DNA of 64,000 nucleotides from CAYUYV01 sp964561475 (GCA_964561475.1 CAZLPU010000015.1:1-64000); one strand, 5' to 3'; shown: positions 1-9,748, counted from the stretch's first letter. Notes: generated from the letters alone by a model not told the origin. Numbers and translations are program-made.

Positions 1-56
1 AGACTGCGAGACTGCGAGACTGCGAGACTGCGAGACTGCGAGACTGCGAGACTGCC
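1..56. repeat. 8-bp tandem repeat, seven copies
   Basis: Seven consecutive 8-bp units of agactgcg run from the first base of the window; the last copy ends in cc instead of cg. The array may continue upstream of the window. The unit length is not a multiple of three and no credible gene covers it, so it looks like an intergenic simple-sequence array downstream of the autotransporter gene. Confidence 0.95.
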
Positions 57-293
57 GGGGGATATTGGCGAGGAGGCAGCACCATCCTGATGCCCGATTG
101 GTCGTGCGTGGGTGTTTGTCCGCCGCATGAAGAAGTGGTGGGTCGCTGTTGGGTTCCAGCAGAACCGGGCGCGGATCATTCCGCCGACGCGCATAGGCTT
201 GCGCGGCAACCATAAACAGAGGCGGGGAGGAGGGGGGCGTGATGCCCCATCTCCTGTCCCAATCCCCGTTCGAAGCTTGGCCGGTGGCTCGGT
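57..293. other. Non-coding stretch downstream of autotransporter
   Basis: No reading frame here has a plausible product. It separates the tandem repeat from the stop codon of the minus-strand autotransporter. I see no clear hairpin followed by a T-run. Confidence 0.5.
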
Positions 294-3200
294 TTACCGG
301 GTAAAGAGGAAGCGGAAGGTCACCCCGCCGGAGTGGCGGATATAATCTTCTTCCAGGAGAACGTCGTAGCCCGCATTGAGGATCAGGCCCCGGTTCTCGA
401 AGGTGAAGCCCAGACCGCCGGTCACGCCGGTTTCCGGCAACTCCGCGCCAACAATGTCGAAACTGTCGCCGGTGTTCCGGAACTGGGCGGTGCTCACCAG
501 GGGATCGGTCTCAAGTTCATACCGGTAACCCGCCCGCAGGCTCGGGACGAAGAAGCTGTCCCGGCGCTTGATCTTCCGGCCGATTTCCAGACCGGCGGAG
601 GCGCGCATGGACGTCAGATCCCGTTCCTCGACAGAAAGCGCCAGTTCGCTCGCGCTCACTTCCCGGAAGCCGTTTTCCTTCAAATACAGGTAATCGAAGC
701 CGGCCTGGGGGGTGAACCGCCACTTGCCCAGCTCCAGGTCCCAGCCGATCCGGGCATTACCGGAATACTGGTAGCCGTCCCAATCCGCGTCCGCCGTGTC
801 ATCAAAGGTGCCGATGCGGATCCGGCGGCTGGAGCGGTACTTGTTGTAACCGCCCAGACCCTGAAGATCGAAGAAGGCATTGCCGAAGGACCAGGAGGCA
901 TAGAGACCGCCCTGGAGGCTGTCGACGATGAATTCGTCATCGAAGGAGTCTTTTTCCTCAATCCGTGAGCCCGCCCACACGAAGGTGAGACCCATGGCGT
1001 CCGCACCCAGAAGCGGCAGGTCGAAACCGCCGGCGACCCCGTAGGTTTCCCCGTCGAAGCCGAATTCCTCCTCGACCGGATCCTGCATATAGACGCTGCC
1101 GAAGACCTGGAACCAGGCGGTGCCGCCGTCTTCCCGGTTCACCCGGCGCAGGGAGGTCAGGCGGGCGCCCACAGCCTGAGTGGCCTGGTCGGTAAGCAGG
1201 ACCGCCACGGCCCGGGAAGGCAGGCCCGTGTCCGGAAGAAGCTGGTTGTAGGCATCGAGGAACTCGTCCTCGTCGGAGATGTTGCCCAACGCCGTGGCGA
1301 GGTCTTCATCCAACTCCAGCAGGTCAATGACCGAGCTATATGCGGCGGTCTGATTGTTGTTCAGACCGAGTTCTTCCGGCGTCTTCAAGGTCAGGGTCAG
1401 GACGAGATTGGATTCGTCGTTCACATCCCGGCTGATATCGCTGTTGTAAAGGAAGAACAATTCATCGGCATCCAGACCCAGATTGGTCTGAAGATTGAGC
1501 GTGGCGGAGTCGATCAGGGTGACCTGAGCGGACTCGCCGAGGAAATCCTCAAGCTGAACATTGAAGTCCACGCCGTCGGTGAGGGTGACTTCCTCACTGG
1601 CGATCAGGCGGGTGGTATTGACGGTCTCTTCATCGAGCAGGACCGTCACCGAACTTTCCGCACCCAGAGTGGCATTGGTCACCCGGATCTGGTCGTCCGA
1701 GACCAGGATCAGGCTGCCATCGTTCACGGTCAGGTCGAGGGTCCCGTCTCCATGGGTGATCCCGCCTCTGAACACGCCGCCTTCGTCGATGGTGATCCGG
1801 TCGGCCCCGGCGCCGGTATCGATCGTGCCGATGATGAACGCCGAAGGGGAATCGTCGTTGTCACTATCGCTGGAGCTGTCGGACTCGCCTGTTTCATCCG
1901 CATCGGGATCGAAGAAGGCAACGATTTCCAGGAGGTCGTTGCCGCTGCCCAGATTGATGTCCCCGAAAATCGAGCCTGCGTTGGTCACGCGCACATCGGT
2001 GGTGGAGGCGGAGGCATCAATGGCGATTTCCCGGCCCCTGTCCGAGGGAATATTCCCGTCGTCATCCTCAGGCAGATTGACCGACGCGGTGATGCTGTTC
2101 TTGTTGTAGATCGTGGTCAGGGTGCCGGAGAAGTCCTGGATGGCGACGGCCTGAGCGTTATCGCCTGAGGAAATGGCCGTGATCGCCCCCTCGTTGTCGA
2201 CGGAAAAGACCTTTGCCCCTTCCTCAACCAGGATCGCCCGGGCCATGGCCCCATCGGACCCGGTGGAGGACCCGGAGATGGTGCCGGTATTGACGATAAT
2301 CGGAATTTCAGCGCCGGATCCGACGGACACGGCCGTGGAGTCCGCGTTCACTGTCGTGGAACGGATGGTGTTGGTGGTGCGCAGGCCGTTCTCGATCACG
2401 GTGGTGTAGGCGATGTCGTTAATTTCGGCGCCACTCACCCGCAGACCGATGGTGCTGTCACCGTCCTCGATCCCGTTGGCAAGGATCTGGCCCCGGTTGA
2501 CGAAACCATAAGCTTCATCGCCTTCGCCCACGGCGCCGAGGACCACATTGCCGGCCATGCCGTTGCTGACTTCCGGCGAGATGAGCACGGCCTGTTCGGA
2601 CAGACGGCCGTCGATCTGTGCGGCCACCACATCCGTTTGGTCGTCCTGGGGACCGTTGTTCAAGAAACCCTGATCCAGGCTGGCGCCAATCAGCACACCG
2701 CCACGGGCCAGGGGCTGGTTGTCGTCCTCTTCCGTGGTCTCGTCGTCGACGAACCCTTCCAGTACGCTGCGCACGGTGATCAGGGAATTGTTTGTCACCG
2801 TCCCGGTCACCCGCTCTTGGATGACGAGGCCCGCTGCATTTTCACCGGAGACGTCGAGGATGCCGTTTTCGATGGTAATCGGACCGGTGACCTGACCAGT
2901 GACCCGAATGCCCGTGGTGTCCTTGCCGTTAACGTCGATCCGGCCTTCCGAAACGATGTTGCCGGTCAGACCCGCCCGGAGATCGATACCGGTGGAGTTG
3001 TTGCCTTCCACATCGAGAAGCGAGCCGCTCTCCAGGGTGATGTCGCCGTTGAAGGCTTCATTGCCCTGCACCAGGATGCCGGTCTTGTTGGCGCCGAGGG
3101 GATCGTCGGTTTCCTCGGCGCTAACGACGGAAATGTCGCCCGCATTGGAAAGACTGCCGGTCACACCGCCCTGGATGAGAACGCCGATGGCATTCAGGGG

Positions 3201-3476
3201 CGCATCCACAACGATGTCACCTTCATTCACCACGGTGTTGTCGGAGTCGATGACGATCGCGGGGCCGGCGTCCACCTCGACGGAGTCGCTGCCCCCGAGG
3301 TCGATATTGCCGTCAACCGATGTCACCAGCGGTATCGTGAACGTCTCGGCATGGGCCCCTGTCGCCATGAAGGCGGGCAGAAGCAGTGTCATGGCTGACG
3401 TGGTGAAGAGGGCCGATCTGGTCACTGGGGCACTCTGAGTTGCGCCCTTGTCGGTCCGGCGACGATCCATTCTCAT
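294..3476 (-). CDS. Autotransporter (type Va) outer membrane beta-barrel protein
   Basis: From the chosen ATG the protein has a basic N-terminus (MRMDRRR), a hydrophobic stretch and a signal-peptidase-like AHA-ET site. A long passenger follows, with repeated Gly/Asn/Asp/Val-rich strands (NxGxI, GxIDxGxGxD) typical of a right-handed beta-helix. The last roughly 270 residues are alternating aromatic/polar strands of a 12-stranded autotransporter barrel. An acidic Ser/Asp tract (near 1850-1910) interrupts the passenger. The frame stays open 106 codons upstream to 3794, but that part is Arg/Thr/Ala-rich low complexity; the start at 3476 has an AGGGGG ribosome site and yields a normal signal peptide. 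The barrel ends FRFLFTR rather than in the usual terminal Phe or Trp. The passenger function (adhesion or other) cannot be told. It is monocistronic. Confidence 0.85.
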   Translation of the reverse strand: MRMDRRRTDKGATQSAPVTRSALFTTSAMTLLLPAFMATGAHAETFTIPLVTSVDGNIDLGGSDSVEVDAGPAIVIDSDNTVVNEGDIVVDAPLNAIGVLIQGGVTGSLSNAGDISVVSAEETDDPLGANKTGILVQGNEAFNGDITLESGSLLDVEGNNSTGIDLRAGLTGNIVSEGRIDVNGKDTTGIRVTGQVTGPITIENGILDVSGENAAGLVIQERVTGTVTNNSLITVRSVLEGFVDDETTEEDDNQPLARGGVLIGASLDQGFLNNGPQDDQTDVVAAQIDGRLSEQAVLISPEVSNGMAGNVVLGAVGEGDEAYGFVNRGQILANGIEDGDSTIGLRVSGAEINDIAYTTVIENGLRTTNTIRSTTVNADSTAVSVGSGAEIPIIVNTGTISGSSTGSDGAMARAILVEEGAKVFSVDNEGAITAISSGDNAQAVAIQDFSGTLTTIYNKNSITASVNLPEDDDGNIPSDRGREIAIDASASTTDVRVTNAGSIFGDINLGSGNDLLEIVAFFDPDADETGESDSSSDSDNDDSPSAFIIGTIDTGAGADRITIDEGGVFRGGITHGDGTLDLTVNDGSLILVSDDQIRVTNATLGAESSVTVLLDEETVNTTRLIASEEVTLTDGVDFNVQLEDFLGESAQVTLIDSATLNLQTNLGLDADELFFLYNSDISRDVNDESNLVLTLTLKTPEELGLNNNQTAAYSSVIDLLELDEDLATALGNISDEDEFLDAYNQLLPDTGLPSRAVAVLLTDQATQAVGARLTSLRRVNREDGGTAWFQVFGSVYMQDPVEEEFGFDGETYGVAGGFDLPLLGADAMGLTFVWAGSRIEEKDSFDDEFIVDSLQGGLYASWSFGNAFFDLQGLGGYNKYRSSRRIRIGTFDDTADADWDGYQYSGNARIGWDLELGKWRFTPQAGFDYLYLKENGFREVSASELALSVEERDLTSMRASAGLEIGRKIKRRDSFFVPSLRAGYRYELETDPLVSTAQFRNTGDSFDIVGAELPETGVTGGLGFTFENRGLILNAGYDVLLEEDYIRHSGGVTFRFLFTR

Positions 3477-4674
3477 TGCCCCCTGCGTTGCCCTGTCTCG
3501 GGCCCCCTGCATTGCCTTGGTGTTCGTTGCCTTGGTCTTGGCGTTATCCCGGGCGTCATCCTGGGCGCCGACCTGTCCGGTCTCCGCTGGGGACCGCCCC
3601 GATGCCGTCGCAGTGGCACCCCGTTTACGGCTCGTCGCCACGCTGATCATCACCACGCTGACCCACTTTCCAACCGGTTCCCGGAACACAAAGCATGACC
3701 ATGGCCGGCACCGTCTATCGGGGCCCTGCCCCAAGCCGTGCCAGTCAGTTTGCCTTATGCCGGGCCCACCACCGGTTTTGCCCCGTCTCGCCATCCCGCC
3801 GGCCGGATCCCGTTTTCAAGGCGGGTCAGCCGATCGATTATCCTCGCCACCCTGCCCATGAGGATCAGCCGTTTTTCGCTGTCTCCGAATGGACCCGGTT
3901 TTCTCGTTCAAATCTGTCCGCCCGTTTTTCGGCGCGGAATACCCCCAAACCTTCTCATGGTCAGGATGCCATGAAACCGGCCATTCGCCGACTCATCCTG
4001 GTCGGGGCGTGTGCCGCCAAAGGCCAAACACCCTTGACGTGCTGTCCCTCGGCTTCACGCCTTGCAAGCCCGCGCGGCAGGCCCGCCACCAGGACAAAAT
4101 CACACCCCAGCACCATCTCATTCCGAATGGCGCACAGGCATTGATGACAAAGACCCCGGTCCGGGCAGAGCATACTACGCCGGAACCTACCATCATTTAC
4201 CGGAAAAATGGGCGGTTCGTCCAGGATCCCAGCGGCGGTAAACCCATGGTCATTGGATAAACAGCCCCGGGACAAGTGGACCGTCATTTGGGCAGAACGA
4301 AGGGGCGGTCCGGCATCAGGGCGCCAAACCCTGGCCAATCAGCCCGTTTCGGTAATGGTGTGGGGCATGGACCAACCGGATCGCCGCCGACCGCCTTTGA
4401 TCATCGACTTGGGGGGCATTGGGGGACGTCGCTTCGGGGAAACAAAAAAGGGGCGGCGGCTGACCTCTCCATGCGCGGGGCTATCACGCTGGGGACGGGA
4501 AAGGTCAGGCCGCCGCTGGACCGTGCCGGCATTTCTGGTCCGCACCAAGGGACGGGGTGGTTTGGACCAGACCGTCAAGCGGTCCCACTCAATACAACGG
4601 AGCGACCCGGCCAAACCTTCGCCGGTCCAGCCCAGAAATTCTGAAAAACGCCAGAAATTCTGAAAAAAAACCTG
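3477..4674. other. Long intergenic region, no supported gene
   Basis: About 1.2 kb between the autotransporter start and the 3' end of the next minus-strand gene. Frames here encode Arg/Pro/Gly-rich sequences without domains. The first 300 bases are still open in the autotransporter frame and contain imperfect 15-18 bp duplications (around 3476-3545, built on tgcattgccttgg-like units). A 17-bp direct repeat lies at the far end. Confidence 0.5.
4632..4667. repeat. 17-bp direct repeat, 19-bp period
   Basis: The sequence ccagaaattctgaaaaa occurs at 4632-4648 and again at 4651-4667. Each copy contains the short palindrome agaattct-like core (cagaaattctg). It lies just past the stop codon (4675) of the minus-strand secreted protein gene. 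It could be a duplicated binding site or a chance duplication; I see no T-run terminator on the minus strand. Confidence 0.85.
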
Positions 4675-5847
4675 TCAGGGCAGGGCGATGCGCACCGCAT
4701 GGGGCCGGTAAAGGCTTGTATCTTCAAGCAGATTTTCAAACCGCAGACTGTTGCAGGCATAAGTGAGCAACAGGGACGGCTGTGGCGCGTCTCCCGCAAA
4801 CTGGCGGTGGGCCTTGCCCGCATAACAGAAGACACTGCTGCCAGCCTTTTCCTCCGATGCCTTTCCCTCCAGTGCGTTTCCTCCAGGTTGTTGATCGGGG
4901 ATCTCAAAGAGCAGGGTGGGCTGCGACCATGGCCCCCAGGGCTCCGGCGCCTCACGCATGACGATCCGCCTGGAAAAGGGCAGGGGTTCCATGTGAATGC
5001 TGATCCACCCCTCACCCCTGGGATCCGGGTCAAGGCTCATCTCACTGGAGGCGGCCGGGATGATCCGGGCGGCGGTGTCGATATCGAGCCCGGGCATCCA
5101 GGATGGCGGCTGGTCCGTGTCCCGCTCCCCGATGACCAGGGTTTCCAGGGTGGCGGCGGCCTTCTGATCGGGCAGTGGCAGGGGCAGCCTGGTCAGCAGC
5201 ACCGGATGACTGCCTTCTTCCAGCGGAGAGGCAAGCAGCAGAGTGTCATGCCTTGGGATAATGGCCGATCCGGTCAGGGCCGGTTCGCGGGCCAGGGGCT
5301 GGATCTCCATCTTCCACCGGGCCGGGTCGTCTTCCGGATTGGCGATCCGGGCCAGATCCGTTCCGGTGACCGCGAAGCCCAGGGGATTGGATGGGTCCCT
5401 CGTCTCCACCCTCATGAGGAAAATCCACAAGGCCCCGTCTGCGGCATGGCCGTCCAGGGGCCAGTAGCGCACGCTCGTCCTGCGGTTTTCCGGCGTTTCC
5501 GGAGGCGTGAACAGGGCCTTTGCCTCACCGCCCTCCTTTTGCCAGTGATAGGTGATCTCAAACCGGCCATCGGCGCCGCAGCGGGATATCGCCGCTGAGT
5601 TGGAGATCAATGCCGCATCGTGCCGGTCCGTGGCCAGGGGCGCGGCAATGAAACTGTCACCAAACAGCCATAAGGTCCGGCCATCGCCCAATGCGACCGA
5701 ATAGACCCCGTCTCCGCCCAGCCATCCGTCCTTGAGGGGAAAATCCGGGTCGCACCCATTCTCCGCGCTGTGGGCCGATTGCGGTGTGGCGGCAAGGAAC
5801 AGTGCTGGAACGACCAGACATGATAAAATGCGGCACAGGAGTTTCAC
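4675..5847 (-). CDS. Secreted protein of unknown function, beta-propeller-like
   Basis: 390 residues with a clear N-terminal signal peptide (MKLLCRIL, hydrophobic core, SAHSA-EN). The mature N-terminus has GGDGVYSVALGDGRTLWLFGDSF, the type of first strand seen in DUF4185/DUF5005-like proteins of five-bladed propeller type. Further WIF and WMEI strands and Trp/Gly turns fit a beta-propeller. No catalytic motif is recognisable. It has no cistron partner: upstream lies the divergent nfeD gene, downstream a gene-free stretch. The family assignment rests on pattern only; secretion is much surer than function. Confidence 0.65.
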   Translation of the reverse strand: MKLLCRILSCLVVPALFLAATPQSAHSAENGCDPDFPLKDGWLGGDGVYSVALGDGRTLWLFGDSFIAAPLATDRHDAALISNSAAISRCGADGRFEITYHWQKEGGEAKALFTPPETPENRRTSVRYWPLDGHAADGALWIFLMRVETRDPSNPLGFAVTGTDLARIANPEDDPARWKMEIQPLAREPALTGSAIIPRHDTLLLASPLEEGSHPVLLTRLPLPLPDQKAAATLETLVIGERDTDQPPSWMPGLDIDTAARIIPAASSEMSLDPDPRGEGWISIHMEPLPFSRRIVMREAPEPWGPWSQPTLLFEIPDQQPGGNALEGKASEEKAGSSVFCYAGKAHRQFAGDAPQPSLLLTYACNSLRFENLLEDTSLYRPHAVRIALP

Positions 5848-6070
5848 GGTTCACCTCTTGTCCAACTGTTGGCCCAGGATGATCTCTTGACCAGAGGTTT
5901 GCGACATCTTCCACACGCAGACCAAACCATCATGGCCAGCCCTGGCAATTGAAGGGCGAATAGACCAGACTGATAGCACTTGCCCAAGACCGGTGTTCGC
6001 GCTGTCGGTGATGGAGAATACGGTCGTAAGGAACACAAAACGCCCCGCGAACAGGGGCCGGAGGGACAGG

Positions 6071-7783
6071 ATGACAGGGGCTCGTGGAGCGAACAATGGC
6101 GTAAAGCGGTTGGCCGGTCATCGGGCTGCCGCTTCCCCCAAGCGCAACAGCAAAGGGGAGCGTGCTGCAAATGGTCGTTTTGGGCGTGGTCGTTTTGGGC
6201 ATGGTCGTGGTGGGCGCGGGCATTCCTGGCGGGTCCTGGTCTGGCTTGGCCTCGTTCTGACCGGCGCCGTGGCCTTGCTCGCCGGTCCTTCGGGCCAGGC
6301 CCAGACAGCCGAGGCCCAAACAGCCGAAGGTCAGGGGGCGTCGAAGGGATCGGCCCTGGTGCTCACCGTGCGGGGGGTCATTGGGCCGGCTCTCGGCCTC
6401 TACATCCGCCAGGGCATTGAACAGGCCGAGGACTCCCACGACCTCGTCATTCTTGAAATGGACACCCCCGGCGGTCTCGATACCAGCATGCGGGAGATCA
6501 ACCAGGATATCCTGGCCTCACGGGTGCCTGTGGTCACTTATGTATCGCCCAGCGGATCCCGGGCGGCCAGCGCCGGCACCTACATTCTCTATGCCAGCCA
6601 CGTCTCAGCGATGACACCGGGCACCACCCTCGGCGCCGCCACACCCATCCAGCTTGGCGGCGGCGGCAATTCCGGCGAACGCGACCAGGAAAACACGGGC
6701 TCCGGCAACCAGGGCAGTCTCCCATCCATCATTGACGATCTGATCCGCAGTGCTGACGGAGACGGTCAGGAGGCCGATCAGAGCGGCCAGGACAGCAGCG
6801 GCGGCGCTAATGAAGGCGACGCCGGCAGCCAGCCAACCCCTTCGTCCGGCGACCAGAATGAGCAGACGAATGATGGAGCAAGCCAGCGCAATCTCTCCGC
6901 CGCGGAACGCAAAGCCGTCAATGATGCGGCCGCCTATATCCGGGGCCTCGCCCAGTTGCGTGGCCGCAACGCGGAATGGGCGGAACGGGCGGTCCGGGAA
7001 GGTGTCAGCCTGTCGGCCCGGGAAGCCCTGCGCATCGACGTGATCGATGTGGTGGCCCAGGACCTTCAGGATCTGCTGGGCCAGATCGACGGGCGCACCG
7101 TTTCCATGGAAGGGGGCGGTGAGGTGACCCTGGACACGGACGGCATCACCATCACCCGATTGGAGATGAGCTGGATCCAGGAACTCCTCTCCATCATCAC
7201 CAATCCGTCCATTGCCTTTGTGCTGATGCAGCTTGGTGTGCTCGGCCTGATCATCGAATTGTACAATCCCGGCGCCATTTTCCCCGGTGTCGTCGGCCTG
7301 ATCTGCCTGATCCTGGGACTCACCGCCCTGGCGGTTCTGCCGGTGAGCTATGGAGGGCTGGCGCTGTTGCTGGTGGGCATGCTCTTCATGCTCCTTGAGT
7401 TGTTCGTCGCGTCCGGCGGGATCCTGGCGGTGTTCGGGGTGATCGCATTCGGGTTCGGCGCATTCTTCCTGTTCGATACGGATGTGCCCGAGTTCCGCCT
7501 CTCGCCATTTTTCGTCATCGCCAGCACCGCCGTCATGGCAGCCGTTGTGTTCGGTGTGGTGGGCTACAGCCTGAATGCCCTCCGCCGTCAGGTGGTCACG
7601 GGCCGGGAGGCCCTCATTGGCATGAAAGGGATCGTGGTTTCCTGGGAAGGGAATTCCGGTTATGTCCGCCTGGACGGGGAAAACTGGCAGGCCGTCTCGG
7701 ACCGGCCGCTCCGTCCGGGTCAGGAAGTTGAAGCTGTGGCAATCGAGGACCTCGTCCTGAAGGTCCGTCCAATATCCCGATAG
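6071..7783 (+). CDS. NfeD-family membrane-bound serine protease (ClpP class)
   Basis: Long-form NfeD (NfeD1b type). A basic Gly/Arg N-terminus and signal/TM segment (about 53-72) precede a ClpP-like protease domain with MDTPGGLDTSM and SRAASAGTYI. Ser167 and Lys281 align with the Ser97/Lys138 dyad of Pyrococcus PH1510. The C-terminal half has about four to five TM helices and a final OB-fold NfeD domain (GMKGIVVSWEG, GQEVEAVAIEDL). The Ser and Lys are 114 residues apart, against 41 in PH1510, because of a Gln/Gly/Ser/Asp-rich insertion (about 195-275). The start at 6071 has GGAGGG just upstream; the frame opens earlier (5993) without a better ribosome site. It lies 9 bp before a slipin gene, its usual partner. 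Confidence 0.9.
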   Translation: MTGARGANNGVKRLAGHRAAASPKRNSKGERAANGRFGRGRFGHGRGGRGHSWRVLVWLGLVLTGAVALLAGPSGQAQTAEAQTAEGQGASKGSALVLTVRGVIGPALGLYIRQGIEQAEDSHDLVILEMDTPGGLDTSMREINQDILASRVPVVTYVSPSGSRAASAGTYILYASHVSAMTPGTTLGAATPIQLGGGGNSGERDQENTGSGNQGSLPSIIDDLIRSADGDGQEADQSGQDSSGGANEGDAGSQPTPSSGDQNEQTNDGASQRNLSAAERKAVNDAAAYIRGLAQLRGRNAEWAERAVREGVSLSAREALRIDVIDVVAQDLQDLLGQIDGRTVSMEGGGEVTLDTDGITITRLEMSWIQELLSIITNPSIAFVLMQLGVLGLIIELYNPGAIFPGVVGLICLILGLTALAVLPVSYGGLALLLVGMLFMLLELFVASGGILAVFGVIAFGFGAFFLFDTDVPEFRLSPFFVIASTAVMAAVVFGVVGYSLNALRRQVVTGREALIGMKGIVVSWEGNSGYVRLDGENWQAVSDRPLRPGQEVEAVAIEDLVLKVRPISR

Positions 7784-7792
7784 GAGAACCCC

Positions 7793-8560
7793 ATGCCCGT
7801 CGATTTCGGCATTATCGTCTTTATTGCGGTCTTTTTCGTCTTCATCCTGACCCAGATCTTCAAGATCCTGAGGGAATACGAGCGTGCGGTGATCTTCACC
7901 CTTGGCCGCTATACCAGCGTCAGCGGTCCAGGTCTGATCATCTTGATCCCCTTCGTCCAGCAGATGGTGAAGGTGGACATTCGGACATTCGTCCATGACG
8001 TGCCCAGCCAGGACGTGATCTCCCGCGACAACGTCTCCGTGAAGGTCAACGCGGTTCTGTACTACCGGGTGGTCGATGCCAACAAGGCCATCAACAAGGT
8101 CGAAGACTACATGGGCGCCACCAGCCAGCTCGCCCAGACCACCCTGCGTTCGGTCCTCGGCAAGCATGATCTCGATGAGATGCTGATGGAGCGGGACAAG
8201 CTGAACAACGACATCCAGGCCATTCTCGATCAGCAGACGGATGCCTGGGGCGTCAAAGTCGCCAATGTCGAGATCAAGCACGTGGACATCGACCAGAGCA
8301 TGGTCCGCGCCATCGCCAAGCAGGCCGAGGCCGAACGGGAGCGGCGCGCCAAGGTGATCTCCGCCGAGGGTGAAGAACAGGCCGCTCAGAAACTCGTGGA
8401 TGCCGCCGCCAAGCTCGCCAATGAAAGCGGCGCCATGCAGCTTCGCTATCTGGGCACCCTCCAGGAAATCGCCAACGACCGTTCAAACACGATCGTGTTC
8501 CCCTTCTCCCTGAACAACCTCGCTGAACTCATCAACGCGGACCGCAACAAGTCCGTCTGA
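7793..8560 (+). CDS. SPFH/stomatin-family protein (slipin)
   Basis: 255 residues. An N-terminal TM helix (about 5-23) is followed by the prohibitin/stomatin domain (LREYERAVIFTLGRY, GPGLIILIPF, DVPSQDVISRDNVSVKVNAVLYYRV) and a charged coiled-coil segment (KQAEAERERRAKVISAEGE). Slipins form membrane scaffolds and are substrates or partners of NfeD proteases; the immediately preceding nfeD gene and GGAGA ribosome site support a two-gene operon. Likely role is in membrane microdomain organisation or quality control. Confidence 0.93.
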   Translation: MPVDFGIIVFIAVFFVFILTQIFKILREYERAVIFTLGRYTSVSGPGLIILIPFVQQMVKVDIRTFVHDVPSQDVISRDNVSVKVNAVLYYRVVDANKAINKVEDYMGATSQLAQTTLRSVLGKHDLDEMLMERDKLNNDIQAILDQQTDAWGVKVANVEIKHVDIDQSMVRAIAKQAEAERERRAKVISAEGEEQAAQKLVDAAAKLANESGAMQLRYLGTLQEIANDRSNTIVFPFSLNNLAELINADRNKSV

Positions 8561-8576
8561 TGACATTCCCGACGCC

Positions 8577-8602
8577 GGGCCGGCCCATCAACAGGCCGGT
8601 CC
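8577..8602. terminator. Hairpin between convergent slipin and histidine kinase genes
   Basis: The arms gggccggcc (8577-8585) and ggccggtcc (8594-8602) pair with one mismatch around an 8-base loop. There is no T-run on either side, so its role as a terminator is inferred only from its place between two convergent stop codons. Confidence 0.35.
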
Positions 8603-8638
8603 GGTTCCAGCCTGGCCGGGTTCACCCAGGGGCGGGGA

Positions 8639-9748
8639 TTACCAGGAAATGAAATCCTCCGGCGGCGCGGTGATGATGAACACCGCCCCCCTGCCGGGAT
8701 AGCCTTCCGCCTGGATGGTCCACCCATGGGCATCGATCAGTTCCCGGCAGGTCGCCAGACCAATCCCAAAGCCCACAATTCCCGAATGGGCGGCCGCCCG
8801 GGAAAAGGGCTCAAAAATCCGCTCAGCCATGCGCGGATCGAAGCCGGCGCCGTTATCTTCGACAACAATGGCCTTGCGGTCGCGCAGATCCATGGCGGAG
8901 ACGCTCACCGCCAGGGGGCGGTCCGCGCTCTGGAACTTGACCGCGTTCTCGAACAGGGCCTTGAAGACGATCCGCAGGATTGAGCCGTCGCATTTCAGAA
9001 CCGGCAAGGCTTCCACGGCCAGCCAGGGCGGTTTGCTTGGAGACGCACCAGCCAGCGCGGCCGCTTCAACGATGATTTTTTCCAGCCGTGTCGGCATCTT
9101 TTCCACGGCAGACTGGGGCAGATTGGCAAAGTCGAGCAGGTCATCGACCATGGCCGACAAATGCCCTGCCGCCGTCTTGGCCAGCCCCTGCCACTTGCGC
9201 TGCTGCCTCGGATCGTCCGGAAACCGGACGCCCCGGTCCAGGCACATTTCGATCTGGGCCAAGGGGGCCTTGAGTTCATGGGCGGCCTGATGGGCAAACA
9301 GTCTGAGCTTGCTGTTGGAGTCTTTCAGGGCCGTCTGGAGGCGGACTTCGTGGGCGATCCGCTCTTCCGAGCGCTGAACGCCTTGCCGGAGTTCCCGGAA
9401 GATGGCGGATTCTCTTTTACCGGCGGTCAGGTCGATTGCGAACTGAGGTGAATCTGTCTGGGCCCGAAGAAGCTTCGCCCACGCCTTGAACGGTGTGACG
9501 GCTGAAGGGTCTGATGATCGGCCAGGAGGGGCGAGGCGAAACGGCACCCATCCGGACGTGGCTGTTGCCTCCTCCAGTGCGTTGAGCAGATCGGTGCGGC
9601 CTTCCTCCGGAACAAGGCACTGACCCGTCAGAGTGTCAGCGCCGGTCCGGAGTTCCCGGCAACCGGCCGGGTTTATCCGCAGAACGAGGCCGTTGCGGTC
9701 GATGATCGCCACGCCGTTCTTGGAAGTATCGAAAAGCTCTTCAAACAT
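8639..9748 (-). CDS. PAS-domain sensor histidine kinase
   Basis: 369 residues, no membrane segments. The N-terminal third is PAS-like (NGVAIIDRNGLVLRINPAG). A coiled linker leads to a HisKA domain with phosphoacceptor His in AAHELKAPL, then HATPase_c with N box (LFENAVKFQ), G1 (VEDNGAGFDP), F box (IFEPFSRA) and G2 (GFGIGLATC). It is a soluble kinase with unknown signal. Its ATG overlaps the end of the upstream MetOD1 gene by 8 bp, implying translational coupling. A lone receiver protein is encoded divergently about 700 bp away and is a likely phospho-partner. Confidence 0.9.
   Translation of the reverse strand: MFEELFDTSKNGVAIIDRNGLVLRINPAGCRELRTGADTLTGQCLVPEEGRTDLLNALEEATATSGWVPFRLAPPGRSSDPSAVTPFKAWAKLLRAQTDSPQFAIDLTAGKRESAIFRELRQGVQRSEERIAHEVRLQTALKDSNSKLRLFAHQAAHELKAPLAQIEMCLDRGVRFPDDPRQQRKWQGLAKTAAGHLSAMVDDLLDFANLPQSAVEKMPTRLEKIIVEAAALAGASPSKPPWLAVEALPVLKCDGSILRIVFKALFENAVKFQSADRPLAVSVSAMDLRDRKAIVVEDNGAGFDPRMAERIFEPFSRAAAHSGIVGFGIGLATCRELIDAHGWTIQAEGYPGRGAVFIITAPPEDFISW

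Noticed and set aside
6605..8281. Minus-strand open frame of 558 codons
   Set aside because: It is antisense to nfeD and the slipin gene, both clear from catalytic and family motifs; the His/Gln/Asp-rich translation is a mirror of those genes.
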